Positions 53,966 to 62,363 of a DNA stretch of 64,000 bases are shown here, one piece after another. The translations under genes and the position numbers were made by a program. Source of the DNA: Paenibacillus hamazuiensis. Lineage in GTDB: Bacteria; Bacillota; Bacilli; Paenibacillales; NBRC-103111. The stretch spans positions 2,604,001-2,668,000 of the forward strand of contig NZ_JALRMO010000001.1 in the NCBI RefSeq assembly GCF_023276405.1, in the 5' to 3' direction. Numbering within the stretch: the first letter of the stretch is position 1; the number at the start of each line of letters is the position of its first letter. Below the pieces are notes generated by a model, which made no database searches, had not been told where the DNA came from, and worked only from the letters and a program-made list of their open reading frames with translations.

Positions 53966-54301
53966 TTATTCCCCGGTGCGGTTCTGTTTGCTGCGCCATT
54001 TCTGGTATTCCAGAAATTCCGCAAACTGCTCTTTGCTGATGCCGGAATTCATCGCCTCTCTCACCAAGCCGATCCATTCCTCATCGAGCTGCTCCCGAGC
54101 CGGAGTTTGATCATGAATAATCGTTTCCAACTGAACTCCCAACACCGCACATATCTTTTCCAAAAAGTGAATCGAGGGGTTGGACTGGACCTCGCGTTCG
54201 AGCGAGCTTAAATACGATTTGGCTACCCCGGCTTTCTCCGCCAGCTCTGTAAGGGATAGCCCTTGTTCCAAGCGAAGCTGCTTGACTTTCTTGCCAATCA
54301 T
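53966..54301 (-). CDS. sinR: SinR-like transcriptional repressor
   Basis: 111 residues. The XRE helix-turn-helix occupies 1-65 (IGKKVKQLRLEQGLSLTELAEKAGVAKSYLSSLER, ...NPSIHFLEKICAVLGV). The C-terminal 75-105 segment (LDEEWIGLVREAMNSGISKEQF) is the SinI/SinR dimerisation hook. In Bacillus, SinR represses matrix polysaccharide and biofilm operons and is released by SinI. Here the sinI-like gene lies directly upstream in the same direction, as in Bacillus, and matrix genes adjoin on both sides. Confidence 0.93.
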   Translation of the reverse strand: MIGKKVKQLRLEQGLSLTELAEKAGVAKSYLSSLEREVQSNPSIHFLEKICAVLGVQLETIIHDQTPAREQLDEEWIGLVREAMNSGISKEQFAEFLEYQKWRSKQNRTGE

Positions 54302-54434
54302 CGTAGCGACCCCTTTATATTACATAGGATATAAACTTATATTAGCAAAAAACGCGCATGCTGTGGATAATTATTTTTAATCCTGAACAATTGTAAGCGC
54401 TGACAATACTGTTTAAAAAAAATTCCCCATGTCG

Positions 54435-54602
54435 TTATTCTCTCTCTGTATAACGAATCGACTCTTCATCGTTTTGCTCGCATTCACGAAAAAATTGCCG
54501 AACTTCCTCGGTCGTCAGTCCCAAATCGCGTGCTGCGATCATCAGACTCACCCAGTTCTCGTCCAGGTTCATGTTGGGTACAAGCGTTTGTTTTTTGGAC
54601 AT
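54435..54602 (-). CDS. sinI: SinI-like antirepressor
   Basis: 55 residues from an ATG with AGGAGGG eight bases upstream. The middle (LDENWVSLMIAARDLGLT) matches the helical dimerisation region of SinR (LDEEWIGLVREAMNSGIS), as expected for an antirepressor that replaces SinR-SinR contacts. It has no DNA-binding domain. It lies 133 bases upstream of sinR and is transcribed the same way. Confidence 0.88.
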   Translation of the reverse strand: MSKKQTLVPNMNLDENWVSLMIAARDLGLTTEEVRQFFRECEQNDEESIRYTERE

Positions 54603-54764
54603 AGCCCCGTCCCTCCTGATTCTGGTGATTGGCGCGCAATATACGATTCGTGGCTTGTCCATTTTTTTAAGGGGTTATAATATATTTTTTACCATTTATG
54701 TAATACTTTTGTTTATTTGCTGCATTGGGCATCACCATTACAAGCCGGTCGCATCTTCAATCGA

Positions 54765-55703
54765 TTACTCTTTTAACCCGGTCCAACCATCCGCATCATG
54801 TATGGCGTATCCGGCATAAGAAGCGCTGCCTCCCAATTGTTTTTCCACTTCGCCCAGATCGCTCGTCAATTGCGCTTTCGTTTTATGGAAGTAGGAAATG
54901 GAGAGATCCTCACTCGGCAATGTTTCCACGGCAACGATGACGGGTTTCCCGTTTCTTTCCGCTTCCTTAAGCTCGGTGGTTATGCTGGAGATGATATCCG
55001 GTACATTGTCGCGATAAGCCATAAGCGTAGTTTGATCCAGCTTGCGGATCATCCAATTTGATAAGGTCGTCCTTTCCCCCTGCCCGTCCGGCACATCGAA
55101 CATCTCCAGCCACACCGGCAAATCCGCACCGGCGACAAGCTGCGGGGTCTCGAGTTTCATCTCTTCCACAAACCCGCTCACCGTATCCCGCCAAAGGCCG
55201 AGCATCGTATCCGTATCGGCATGCCATGCTTTCATGACGTAAGGCTCGACATCCAGATGGATTCCTTTAAACTGCTCCTCGGCGGCTGCACTTTGGTTGT
55301 AGATTTTCACCCAATCGATCAATTGGTACACTTTAATCTGTTTTTCCCGCAGAATCCAGTCGGGTGCACCTCCCAAAGCATGCACCTCGATGCCGCTCGC
55401 GGCAGCCTTTTTGTTAAACGTTTTGTAGGACTCCTTCGGAACGTCGGGATCAATCTGCATAAATACAAGATTGAACCCGTTGTCCCGAAAATATTGGATC
55501 GCACCATCCGCGTTCTTTAGACGGGAGCTTGTGTCCCATATCCATGTAGCGCTATAAGACGGACGATCGGCAGATGCGGCATTCGCCTGATTGGCCATGC
55601 CGGCCTGTGCCGGAACAGAAATGGCAATCTGCGCAAAAGCGGCACAAAGAACGGCAGCTTTTACAGCAAGGCGGGAAAACAACCTTAATTTGGGGCGATT
55701 CAT
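54765..55703 (-). CDS. Secreted TIM-barrel-like protein, second paralogue
   Basis: 312 residues with a signal peptide (AVKAAVLCAAFAQIAISVPAQA). The body carries the same motifs as 39177-40058: ATWIWDTSSR, FNLVFMQIDPDVPKESY, GIEVHALGGAPDWILREKQ, FKGIHLDVEPYVMKAW (acidic pair), TTLMAYRDNVPDI, IVAVETLPSED and YAGYAIHDADGW. A glycoside hydrolase-like barrel is likely. Its upstream region holds the third SinR-like palindrome and a further inverted repeat, so it is probably controlled with the matrix genes. ATG at 55703 after AAAGGAG. Confidence 0.85.
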   Translation of the reverse strand: MNRPKLRLFSRLAVKAAVLCAAFAQIAISVPAQAGMANQANAASADRPSYSATWIWDTSSRLKNADGAIQYFRDNGFNLVFMQIDPDVPKESYKTFNKKAAASGIEVHALGGAPDWILREKQIKVYQLIDWVKIYNQSAAAEEQFKGIHLDVEPYVMKAWHADTDTMLGLWRDTVSGFVEEMKLETPQLVAGADLPVWLEMFDVPDGQGERTTLSNWMIRKLDQTTLMAYRDNVPDIISSITTELKEAERNGKPVIVAVETLPSEDLSISYFHKTKAQLTSDLGEVEKQLGGSASYAGYAIHDADGWTGLKE

Positions 55704-55720
55704 GCGGTCAACTCCTTTGT

Positions 55721-55733
55721 TTCTGATTCAGAA
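55721..55733. promoter_or_regulatory. Inverted repeat TTCTGA-T-TCAGAA
   Basis: Perfect 13-bp inverted repeat flanked by a GTTCT half-site on the minus strand, between the ribosome binding site and the promoter region of the TIM-barrel gene. Confidence 0.4.
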
Positions 55734-55754
55734 CAAAATTTTTGGTATTCGTGT

Positions 55755-55979
55755 TTAATTATACATGTTTTGTTCGTTATAAAGAATGTGTCCTTCGGCG
55801 CAATTATTTGTGCCGAACCCATCGCCCAAATTCAGTCCCTGCTGCTTCAGAAGTTTGGCCGTCCAATCCGGATGTGCAATCGGAAAATGATGCGCAGCCG
55901 CGATCTTCATCATACGTGATGAATGGAACTTTTCGCCGGTAATAAAAATATGTGCCAGAAATACCGCCTGCTTTCCCAT
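55755..55979 (-). pseudogene. Possible truncated TetR target gene
   Basis: An open frame of 74 codons starts just downstream of a perfect TetR-type palindrome. The product is not recognised and has no ribosome binding site of quality. It may be the remaining start of a regulated gene whose body was lost, or chance. It overlaps the promoter region of the TIM-barrel gene. Confidence 0.25.
55773..55786. promoter_or_regulatory. SinR-like operator 3
   Basis: TTCGTTATAAAGAA, the same TTC-N2-TATA-N2-GAA pattern as operators 1 and 2, 70 bases upstream of the TIM-barrel gene start. Flanked by TG on the left, giving TGTTCGTTATA exactly as in operator 2. Confidence 0.6.
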
Positions 55980-55988
55980 TAAATTTAT

Positions 55989-56004
55989 AGTACTGATCAG
56001 TACT
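55989..56004. promoter_or_regulatory. TetR-type operator, perfect 16-bp palindrome
   Basis: AGTACTGATCAGTACT, just after the TetR stop codon and before the doubtful ORF at 55979. Palindromes of this kind (ACTGATCAGT) are typical for TetR proteins. Confidence 0.65.
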
Positions 56005-56021
56005 AATTAAGCCAAAAAAAA

Positions 56022-56612
56022 TTACTTTAGCATATAGGCTAAAGTATGAAGAAAATTTTGCGGCAAAGCCGCTTCGCTTCCCATAACCTGCTGCAGAAAA
56101 AGAGCGCCTTCGATCGCCGAAACGATGAACTGGGCAGTCGTTCCGGCCGGAAGATCGGCTCTAAGCTCCTTCCTTTTTACGCCTTCGTCCAGCAAAGCTT
56201 CCACTGTCGCGATTTGGCTGCGAAAAAAACCGCTGACTTTCCCCTGAATGAGAGGAACGGCATCTTGCGGCAGTTGCGCATAAAGGGTGAGAAACGGGCA
56301 GCCGCCCAAACAGTCCGGCTTCTGTTGAACGAGCAAGTTGAACAGCGTTTCGAATCGCTCCTGGACGGTCAAATCCCTGCGGGACGCTGCGTCATGAATC
56401 ATTTCGGTATACGTTTGAATAAGCCCGTCAAAAATGGCCGAAAGAAGCTCCTCCTTACTTTTGAAATAGTAATAAATGTTCGTTTTGGACACTTTGCTTT
56501 CAGCTGCGATTTCATCCATGCTGGTAGCATGGTAGCCCTTCGTCAGAAACAGGGAGGCGGCCGCCCGGAGGGCGACATCCCGATTGGATGGTTTTTTATT
56601 CTTTTTTATCAT
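56022..56612 (-). CDS. TetR-family transcriptional regulator
   Basis: 196 residues. Helix-turn-helix at about 10-55 (RDVALRAAASLFLTKGYHATSMDEIAAESKVSKTNIYYYFKSKEEL), followed by an effector domain with a Cys-containing segment (KPDCLGGCPF) of the AcnR/YxaF-like C-terminal type. It probably binds the palindrome at 55989-56004. It lies 98 bases after the SagB gene in the same direction, so it might also respond to or be co-transcribed with the TOMM cluster, but nothing proves it. Confidence 0.9.
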   Translation of the reverse strand: MIKKNKKPSNRDVALRAAASLFLTKGYHATSMDEIAAESKVSKTNIYYYFKSKEELLSAIFDGLIQTYTEMIHDAASRRDLTVQERFETLFNLLVQQKPDCLGGCPFLTLYAQLPQDAVPLIQGKVSGFFRSQIATVEALLDEGVKRKELRADLPAGTTAQFIVSAIEGALFLQQVMGSEAALPQNFLHTLAYMLK

Positions 56613-56710
56613 GTTTAGAACTATGTAGCACTAAAACCTTTCTGTCAACCGCCGCAGCAAATACGAAAGAAACATGTCCGTACACCCCTTCAAGACGCCG
56701 CTGGGCTTCG

Positions 56711-58288
56711 CTAGCTGTGCAAGCTTCCTTCCAACCGCGGCCTCTGACGGTAATATCCGATCGGGATTTGGATGAGACTGGTTTTTCCTGACGGAGATAA
56801 TTTGTAAATCTCATCGCATAAGCCCGAATGAAATCCGAGCAGAGGCCGGCCTCCCATTCCGACGGCGGCTGCCGATAGCAGCAGGCGGTGTACCAGCAAT
56901 CCCGCTTCCATCTGCTGAATACGGTATCCCCGGTACCCCAGTACGGATTTGAGATGGTCTCTGTCTCCGGCCACGTGAAGGCAGAGCGGCACTTGGAAAA
57001 GATTGATGTTGTCCAGGGACATCCCCTGCTGCAGCCGCGGCCGGTGATCCCCGGGAAGTATTCTTCGCAGCGAATGAGTTGCCCGGTCATAGCGATATGC
57101 GCCGTCCGGAATCCCTTCGACATTATACAAACAACAATACAAGGATAAACGGTTCGTAACCTTATCGGGCGATTCGTTCAAATCGTTGTGATAATCCAAG
57201 GAATCGGCCGCCTCCCGCAGCAGAGCGGCCGCATTCGCCAGCTTTATATGGCTTAGCACGAACTCCCCTTCGGGCGAATAACGCTTTCGGCAAACTGTCG
57301 CCAGATCGTACGAGAGCCGGTTCACTGAGGGCATATATATGGCCTGCAGCCCGCTTTCAACAAATCCCGCCGCTTCGACGCATCGAAACGAATCCGCCCG
57401 ATCCAGCATCGACGCCTCGTTCATTCTGGCCAGCATCGGGTACTCCTTCACGTTTTGCGACCTCACGAAGTGTTCGTGCCGAACGGCCGGAAGCTCGCGG
57501 CACAAATCGGATGCGAAAACGGCCTTTTCCCCATTTGCTTGATTATGAAACCAAGATGCCGCAGGCCCCGTTGAAAGCGGTACAATCGCATACACACTCT
57601 CTTCCCGCTCAGTCACTCCCAGCAGATGATGGATCGCCCGATCCAGAAACTGGTAATATACGCCCGATTCGAATCCGAACCGTTTCGCCACTTCAAGCAG
57701 TTGCCCGATCAGTACGCCCGAATCCAGTCCTTGCAGTCGATAGGCAAAGTTGTTGTACTTATAAAAATTTTTCCAAAACATAACCGACACAAATACAGCG
57801 GCAAAACAACCCGGCATATCGCACCGGTTGCCCAAAGCCCGGGACAAATAATCATCAAAATTGCCTTCACGAAGCGAAGCCAACCGATGGTGAGCCGCAT
57901 CATAATGATAAATGCCGGCAGGTACGTCCGCTATTTTCAAATATACGTATAATTCGTTCGGATACAGTCCACCGCCGGATGGAACAAATCGCCGATATAA
58001 CTGCAGCGGCTCCGTCGGCGATGGCACGGAATTCGCAGGCGCGTATTGGCTAAGCCGACCGAGTCCGTATGCATGCCAAAGCAGATGGCCTATCGCTGAC
58101 AGATCGGGACCGGCGGGCGATTCGAATCCGGCCAGCGTCAGCGGCACTTCCGGGGACAAGGGTACGACCGGCCGTCTGCGGTACAGCTTATATGTAAGCG
58201 GCGCGTCGTCCCAATCGATCTCCCAATCCGGCGGTTTGGACTCGAAAGTATCCGCATGGAGATCGAACACGAATTTTTCCAGACTCAT
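56711..58288 (-). CDS. SagB-type azoline dehydrogenase, two nitroreductase domains (TOMM)
   Basis: 525 residues. An FMN enzyme expected to oxidise thiazolines to thiazoles in the modified peptide. The first nitroreductase-like domain (about 60-255) contains GHLLWHAYGLGR, RRFVPSGGGLYPNELYVYL, YHYDAAHHRL and GLDSGVLIGQLLEVAKRFG. A second, shorter one (about 300-525) contains SPDKVTNRLSLYCCLYNVEGIPDGAYRYD and LLLSAAAVGMGGRPLLGF. The double arrangement is usual for the Bacillus heterocycloanthracin type. ATG after TAAGGAGGGAG; last biosynthetic gene, 60 bases behind the YcaO gene. Confidence 0.92.
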   Translation of the reverse strand: MSLEKFVFDLHADTFESKPPDWEIDWDDAPLTYKLYRRRPVVPLSPEVPLTLAGFESPAGPDLSAIGHLLWHAYGLGRLSQYAPANSVPSPTEPLQLYRRFVPSGGGLYPNELYVYLKIADVPAGIYHYDAAHHRLASLREGNFDDYLSRALGNRCDMPGCFAAVFVSVMFWKNFYKYNNFAYRLQGLDSGVLIGQLLEVAKRFGFESGVYYQFLDRAIHHLLGVTEREESVYAIVPLSTGPAASWFHNQANGEKAVFASDLCRELPAVRHEHFVRSQNVKEYPMLARMNEASMLDRADSFRCVEAAGFVESGLQAIYMPSVNRLSYDLATVCRKRYSPEGEFVLSHIKLANAAALLREAADSLDYHNDLNESPDKVTNRLSLYCCLYNVEGIPDGAYRYDRATHSLRRILPGDHRPRLQQGMSLDNINLFQVPLCLHVAGDRDHLKSVLGYRGYRIQQMEAGLLVHRLLLSAAAVGMGGRPLLGFHSGLCDEIYKLSPSGKTSLIQIPIGYYRQRPRLEGSLHS

Positions 58289-58348
58289 CGTTCTCCCTCC
58301 TTAAGGCGATTGCGGCAGCCGAGTCGAAATCATCGTCTTTCGCGTTTG

Positions 58349-60292
58349 TTATGGGAACGGGTGCGGATGCGGGTTGAGCTCATGCGGAAAAAGCGGGCGT
58401 TTCGCATAACCGAGCAGCTCCGGCACCTTGAGCACCCTCTCCAGCCCCGCCACACGGGTGAGATGATGACCGAACGTCATCGGCAGCATCCCGGGAATCA
58501 GTACTTTCACGCAGTACAATTCGTTTCGTTTCAGTTCCGGAGTCGTCTGATCCACCACGATCACATCGAGGTTCAACCGGCGGAACGCCTGAAGGACGTC
58601 CTTCAAGTCATCCGTCAGATCCGGGTAAGCCGGCATCCGGTTAAACTCCTCCTGAAACGTTCGCAGAGGGCGGTTTTCCTCCAGCAAAAACCGCAGCCGC
58701 TCTTCTGCTTGCGGCAGTGCGTACAGCATCGAATGGTCCTCCATCCCGCGTACGAGCGACGGGTCGTGGAGCATCTGCACATACCGTCCCCGGTTCGCTT
58801 CGAACTTCTCGTCCAGCGTCAGCATCATCCCCGATAATTCATGAACCGCGCCTTTTACCGCACGAACCGGATCCGGATGAGCTCCGGCCGCGCATATCAG
58901 GTTGACTCCCTTCGGTTTCCGGTTTTTAGCTATCGCCCAAATGCTGGGGATGCCGTTTTCCATAGTCGCGTTGTACAAGTGCAAATCAAAGCCCGCCACC
59001 GTCTCGAGCCGGCTGATCATGAGCTCCAGCTCCGGATCGTTCGCGGAACGGGGGTCGAGCCTGGGGAGCGGCAGCCGCGCATACCATGTAAGCAGGAACG
59101 AATCCCTTTCCACCACTTCCATGATGCCGTAGAAAATAGCCTCCTCCCGACTGCCCCCGAGGGCGCACCCGTTGGACGTTTCATAGACGAATCCTTGGCC
59201 GCAGCCCGAGCTGTAATAGGCGAGCTGCTGCGGAACGAGAATCGCTTTTTGTCCGAGCAGCGAATAACCCCAAACCCATTCGATTGGCTCGTCGGGATGA
59301 AACGGCTTGAACGGAAACTGAGGCCGCTCATACTGCTCTTTCGCGTATAAGCCTACGGTGACGGGATCAAGCGCTTGGTCCGCCAGATTGCGATAGCTGC
59401 CCGTGACCGTCGGCCTTTTACCGCGGGGCGTCATGCCGCAGTAGCGCTCCAGCCCCTCCATAATGGCGGTAAGCTCGCTTTCCGCATAGGAATGCGTTCG
59501 TCCTGCCGTAACTTCATCGTGGGCAAATATCGGGAGATTTACGCTGACATCGGCAAAAGGCGAAACGAGATCCATCATTTTTCCATTGAGGAAACCGGTC
59601 TTGTAATCCAGATAATCATCGACCAGAAAACGCTTCAAATCCTTGAGCGGGCGGCAGCGGTAACTATTCTCGCCGATCTTGCGGCTTGGACCGAGCGAAA
59701 CGCGGGCATCTGCAGGCGTGTCATCCGGCAATCGTCCGCAAACGGGGCACAGCGGATCCGGCAAATAGAAGTGGTTTGAGCAGCCCATCGTTTTCATGTC
59801 TATGAAAAACATCCGTTCCTCACAGCGGGACCGCTGGCCCAGAAGCGCCTTTTGCGACTCCGCGGCGAGAAGGTACGCCATCTGCAGCAGGCCCGTACGC
59901 GATGCCCAAGCGTCGCGCGGAATTCCCCCGGTTTCCGCCAGCCGCTGCTGCAGCGCCCACATCTCCCTGCGGTCGCGTCCCGCGAGAAGCCGACGGGTGT
60001 CGGCACATTGCGAACACCCGGATATACCGGGGCGACTCAGCGGCCCCACGATACCCTCGCCGAAGGCAACGAACGCTCGCAGCCACGGAATGCCCGCCGA
60101 CCTAAATCGCTCCTCCGCCTCGAGATGAACGGAAGGATGCCACGTATCGTGCAGCACTAACGCGAAATCCGCCGCTTCCGGCACCCCTCCCTTAAAATCG
60201 CTTTGTCGTACAATTCGGCATATGCCGGACATCTCTTCGCAGACATAGTCCGCGAGCTGCCCTTCGCCGATAATGGCGACCGTTTTGTTCAC
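58349..60292 (-). CDS. Fused E1-like/YcaO cyclodehydratase (TOMM)
   Basis: 647 residues. Residues 1-225 are the E1-like partner (NKTVAIIGEGQLADYV) with a zinc site of four Cys (93, 96 in GCSQC; 182, 185 in LCPVC). The YcaO domain follows: SELTAIMEGLERYCG (272-286, ATP/Mg), SNGCALGGSREEAIFYGIMEVVERDSF, AVKGAVHELSGM, and the C-terminal NPHPHPFP, which helps position the substrate. It turns Cys of the precursor into thiazolines using ATP. It overlaps the upstream gene by four bases (ATGA). Paralogue: 31679-33616. Confidence 0.95.
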   Translation of the reverse strand: MNKTVAIIGEGQLADYVCEEMSGICRIVRQSDFKGGVPEAADFALVLHDTWHPSVHLEAEERFRSAGIPWLRAFVAFGEGIVGPLSRPGISGCSQCADTRRLLAGRDRREMWALQQRLAETGGIPRDAWASRTGLLQMAYLLAAESQKALLGQRSRCEERMFFIDMKTMGCSNHFYLPDPLCPVCGRLPDDTPADARVSLGPSRKIGENSYRCRPLKDLKRFLVDDYLDYKTGFLNGKMMDLVSPFADVSVNLPIFAHDEVTAGRTHSYAESELTAIMEGLERYCGMTPRGKRPTVTGSYRNLADQALDPVTVGLYAKEQYERPQFPFKPFHPDEPIEWVWGYSLLGQKAILVPQQLAYYSSGCGQGFVYETSNGCALGGSREEAIFYGIMEVVERDSFLLTWYARLPLPRLDPRSANDPELELMISRLETVAGFDLHLYNATMENGIPSIWAIAKNRKPKGVNLICAAGAHPDPVRAVKGAVHELSGMMLTLDEKFEANRGRYVQMLHDPSLVRGMEDHSMLYALPQAEERLRFLLEENRPLRTFQEEFNRMPAYPDLTDDLKDVLQAFRRLNLDVIVVDQTTPELKRNELYCVKVLIPGMLPMTFGHHLTRVAGLERVLKVPELLGYAKRPLFPHELNPHPHPFP

Positions 60293-62205
60293 CGGGACCC
60301 CTCCTCTCGCAGCATAACGCCGTACACTCCTTCGAGGCCCTCTTGCAAAAACGGTTCCACGGCCAGATCCACGATGTAAATCTGCTTGCCGTTCCTCTTT
60401 ACAATTTGCAGCGCTTCCTGCAAAACATTCGGCTCTGTGGCGGCTTCCATGGCCGGGACGGCAACGTCAACCGCGACCTCGCTGCCAAGATGAACGGACG
60501 ATGCTTCCAGCGTCTGTGCCGTGCGGCATTCGGAGTGATTCTGCGCGTGATACAGTGCCGCTTTCAGCGCCTTTTGCAGCGCCAAGGTCGTGTTCAAGCC
60601 GGCACTGCCGTACCATTTATCGCCTGCACCTACCCAAACGACAGGGAACCCGCACAAATCTTTCCCTAGAGCTAACGCCGGCGCCCCTCTCATCACGGTC
60701 AACGACTCCAAATAAAACCGGCATCGCTTATCCTCCAACCGGCTTATCCGCGCCCGCGCGACAGGCTGCTTCCGAATCGCCGGTTCCAGGGCCAACCGCT
60801 TGGACAACCAGGCTTGCAGGCCTCGAATAGCCGCTTCCGCGGCGGTTTCCCCGGCTCCGATTCCGACCGTTTCTTCCGTTCTTAGAAGCATGCCGGAAAG
60901 CCGCGATACATACGCTTCAATCCCGGACAAACCCGCTTCCCGCCGCGCCTCCTCGTGCGTCAGACCCGAACAGACGAACTCCGGCAGCAGTCCGGCGGGT
61001 CCCGCTGCCAGCGGATCGACTGCCTGGACGCGGCACTGAGAGAGCGGAAGCTGGTGCAATTCGCCCTCTTCCCAAATATGGAAAATCCCCGTATGAGCCG
61101 AGGTCAATCGATTAAAATAAGCCAGCAATGTGCTTGAAGCGCTTCGGTTCGTTCCCCCGTCAAGCCGCAAGTTCGACAAATGAACCCTTTGGACCGCCTT
61201 GTAACCATGTACCAATGGGTGCGGTATGAATGAATGCCAGCTTCCTTCCAACGTTTCCAGATCAAGCAAATAAAACGAATTTCTTTTCTCCGATACACCG
61301 GTAACCGTTTTAAACAATTCGAATACGATCAAATTGGCCAGCATGGCCCCTGCTGTAGACGAAAAGGCATGCAGCTCCGGATCCTTATGAACGGCTGATT
61401 GGTGCACCCTACGCCATGCCGATTCCCAGCATCCGTCAGAATCCGGGTAGACAACCGGTCCCGCCATTCCTGTCTGATGAAGACATACTGCCGGCAGGAA
61501 CATTTTCTTCTCCGCTTTGCAAAGCTTGTTCAGAAGCCGGAGCTCTTCGGCGTCTCCATCCTGAGACACATACAGAATCGCCGGGAACGGCTGCAGAGCG
61601 TCTCGCCAGCCGTCCTCCCCCGCTTTCTCCAAAGTGATTTCTTCGAGAAACACCTCGGGATCCGCTTGCCGGGCTTGCTCCGCCAATTCCTTGAGCCGCT
61701 GCCGATTCGTCGGCACGGAATCCGTTATCAGCATGCGGATTCCGGGCAGACCGGACTCAAGCAATGCCGATACCAGCGACACGAAAAACGGGCCGGACCC
61801 GACCGCAAGCACCGCAGTCTGGCGATAGCCCTGAAACCGGTATGCGCCGGAATCGCCGAAGCTGTCCAAAAAAGCTATCTGTGCCGCAAACTTATCGACG
61901 ACGGCATCCGTCAATTGATGCGAACGTTCTTGACTCGCATCTCGAATAAAGCCCTTTTGGTGCAGCACCTCGGCAATTTCATACACCCGGTCCCGGTGAG
62001 GGTTCGGCAATCCGTTCGTCAAATCCGCCAATGTATGCTCCCCGTTGAACATTGGGATCAGTTTTTCAATCCACCGGTCGATCATCTCGCCTTCCATTCG
62101 AAACGTGCCCAGATTGTTGCGAAAATAGACGCCGTCGTTTGGAACCGGGAGAAAAAATGTGTCGACCTTTACCTTCGGTCGCGCAGATGGGGTCAATGCG
62201 GCCAT
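60289..62205 (-). CDS. Thiazole-containing bacteriocin maturation protein (ocin-ThiF-like)
   Basis: 638 residues. This is the leader-peptide-binding ThiF-like protein found with heterocycloanthracin precursors. Visible parts: RRE-like N-terminus (FRNNLGTFRMEG, HTLADLTNGLPNPHRDRVYEIAEVLHQKGFI), a Rossmann segment (TAVLAVGSGPFFVSLVSALLESG) and a long C-terminal region (SSTLLAYFNRLTSAHTGIFHIWEEGELHQLP, HLGSEVAVDVAVPAM). It probably presents the precursor to the cyclodehydratase. First biosynthetic gene behind the precursor, coupled to the YcaO gene. Confidence 0.92.
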   Translation of the reverse strand: MAALTPSARPKVKVDTFFLPVPNDGVYFRNNLGTFRMEGEMIDRWIEKLIPMFNGEHTLADLTNGLPNPHRDRVYEIAEVLHQKGFIRDASQERSHQLTDAVVDKFAAQIAFLDSFGDSGAYRFQGYRQTAVLAVGSGPFFVSLVSALLESGLPGIRMLITDSVPTNRQRLKELAEQARQADPEVFLEEITLEKAGEDGWRDALQPFPAILYVSQDGDAEELRLLNKLCKAEKKMFLPAVCLHQTGMAGPVVYPDSDGCWESAWRRVHQSAVHKDPELHAFSSTAGAMLANLIVFELFKTVTGVSEKRNSFYLLDLETLEGSWHSFIPHPLVHGYKAVQRVHLSNLRLDGGTNRSASSTLLAYFNRLTSAHTGIFHIWEEGELHQLPLSQCRVQAVDPLAAGPAGLLPEFVCSGLTHEEARREAGLSGIEAYVSRLSGMLLRTEETVGIGAGETAAEAAIRGLQAWLSKRLALEPAIRKQPVARARISRLEDKRCRFYLESLTVMRGAPALALGKDLCGFPVVWVGAGDKWYGSAGLNTTLALQKALKAALYHAQNHSECRTAQTLEASSVHLGSEVAVDVAVPAMEAATEPNVLQEALQIVKRNGKQIYIVDLAVEPFLQEGLEGVYGVMLREEGSR

Positions 62206-62312
62206 TTCAGTCCTCCTGTCTATGAAATTTTACAATTTGTTACAACATCCGCTCTTCCTATCATATGTACGCCTATTCGTCCCACATGCCTTGCCGGGAA
62301 TATGTAGTTGCC

Positions 62313-62335
62313 CCTGACAGCTCATCGCTGTCAGG
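62313..62335 (-). promoter_or_regulatory. Intergenic hairpin between TOMM precursor and enzymes
   Basis: CCTGACAG-N7-CTGTCAGG, eight perfect pairs, 30 bases downstream of the precursor stop codon. There is no T-run, so it is not a full terminator. It may protect the precursor mRNA 3' end or partly attenuate the enzymes. Confidence 0.55.
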
Positions 62336-62363
62336 AGCGTGCTTTTGTCCGCAGGCGAATGAC

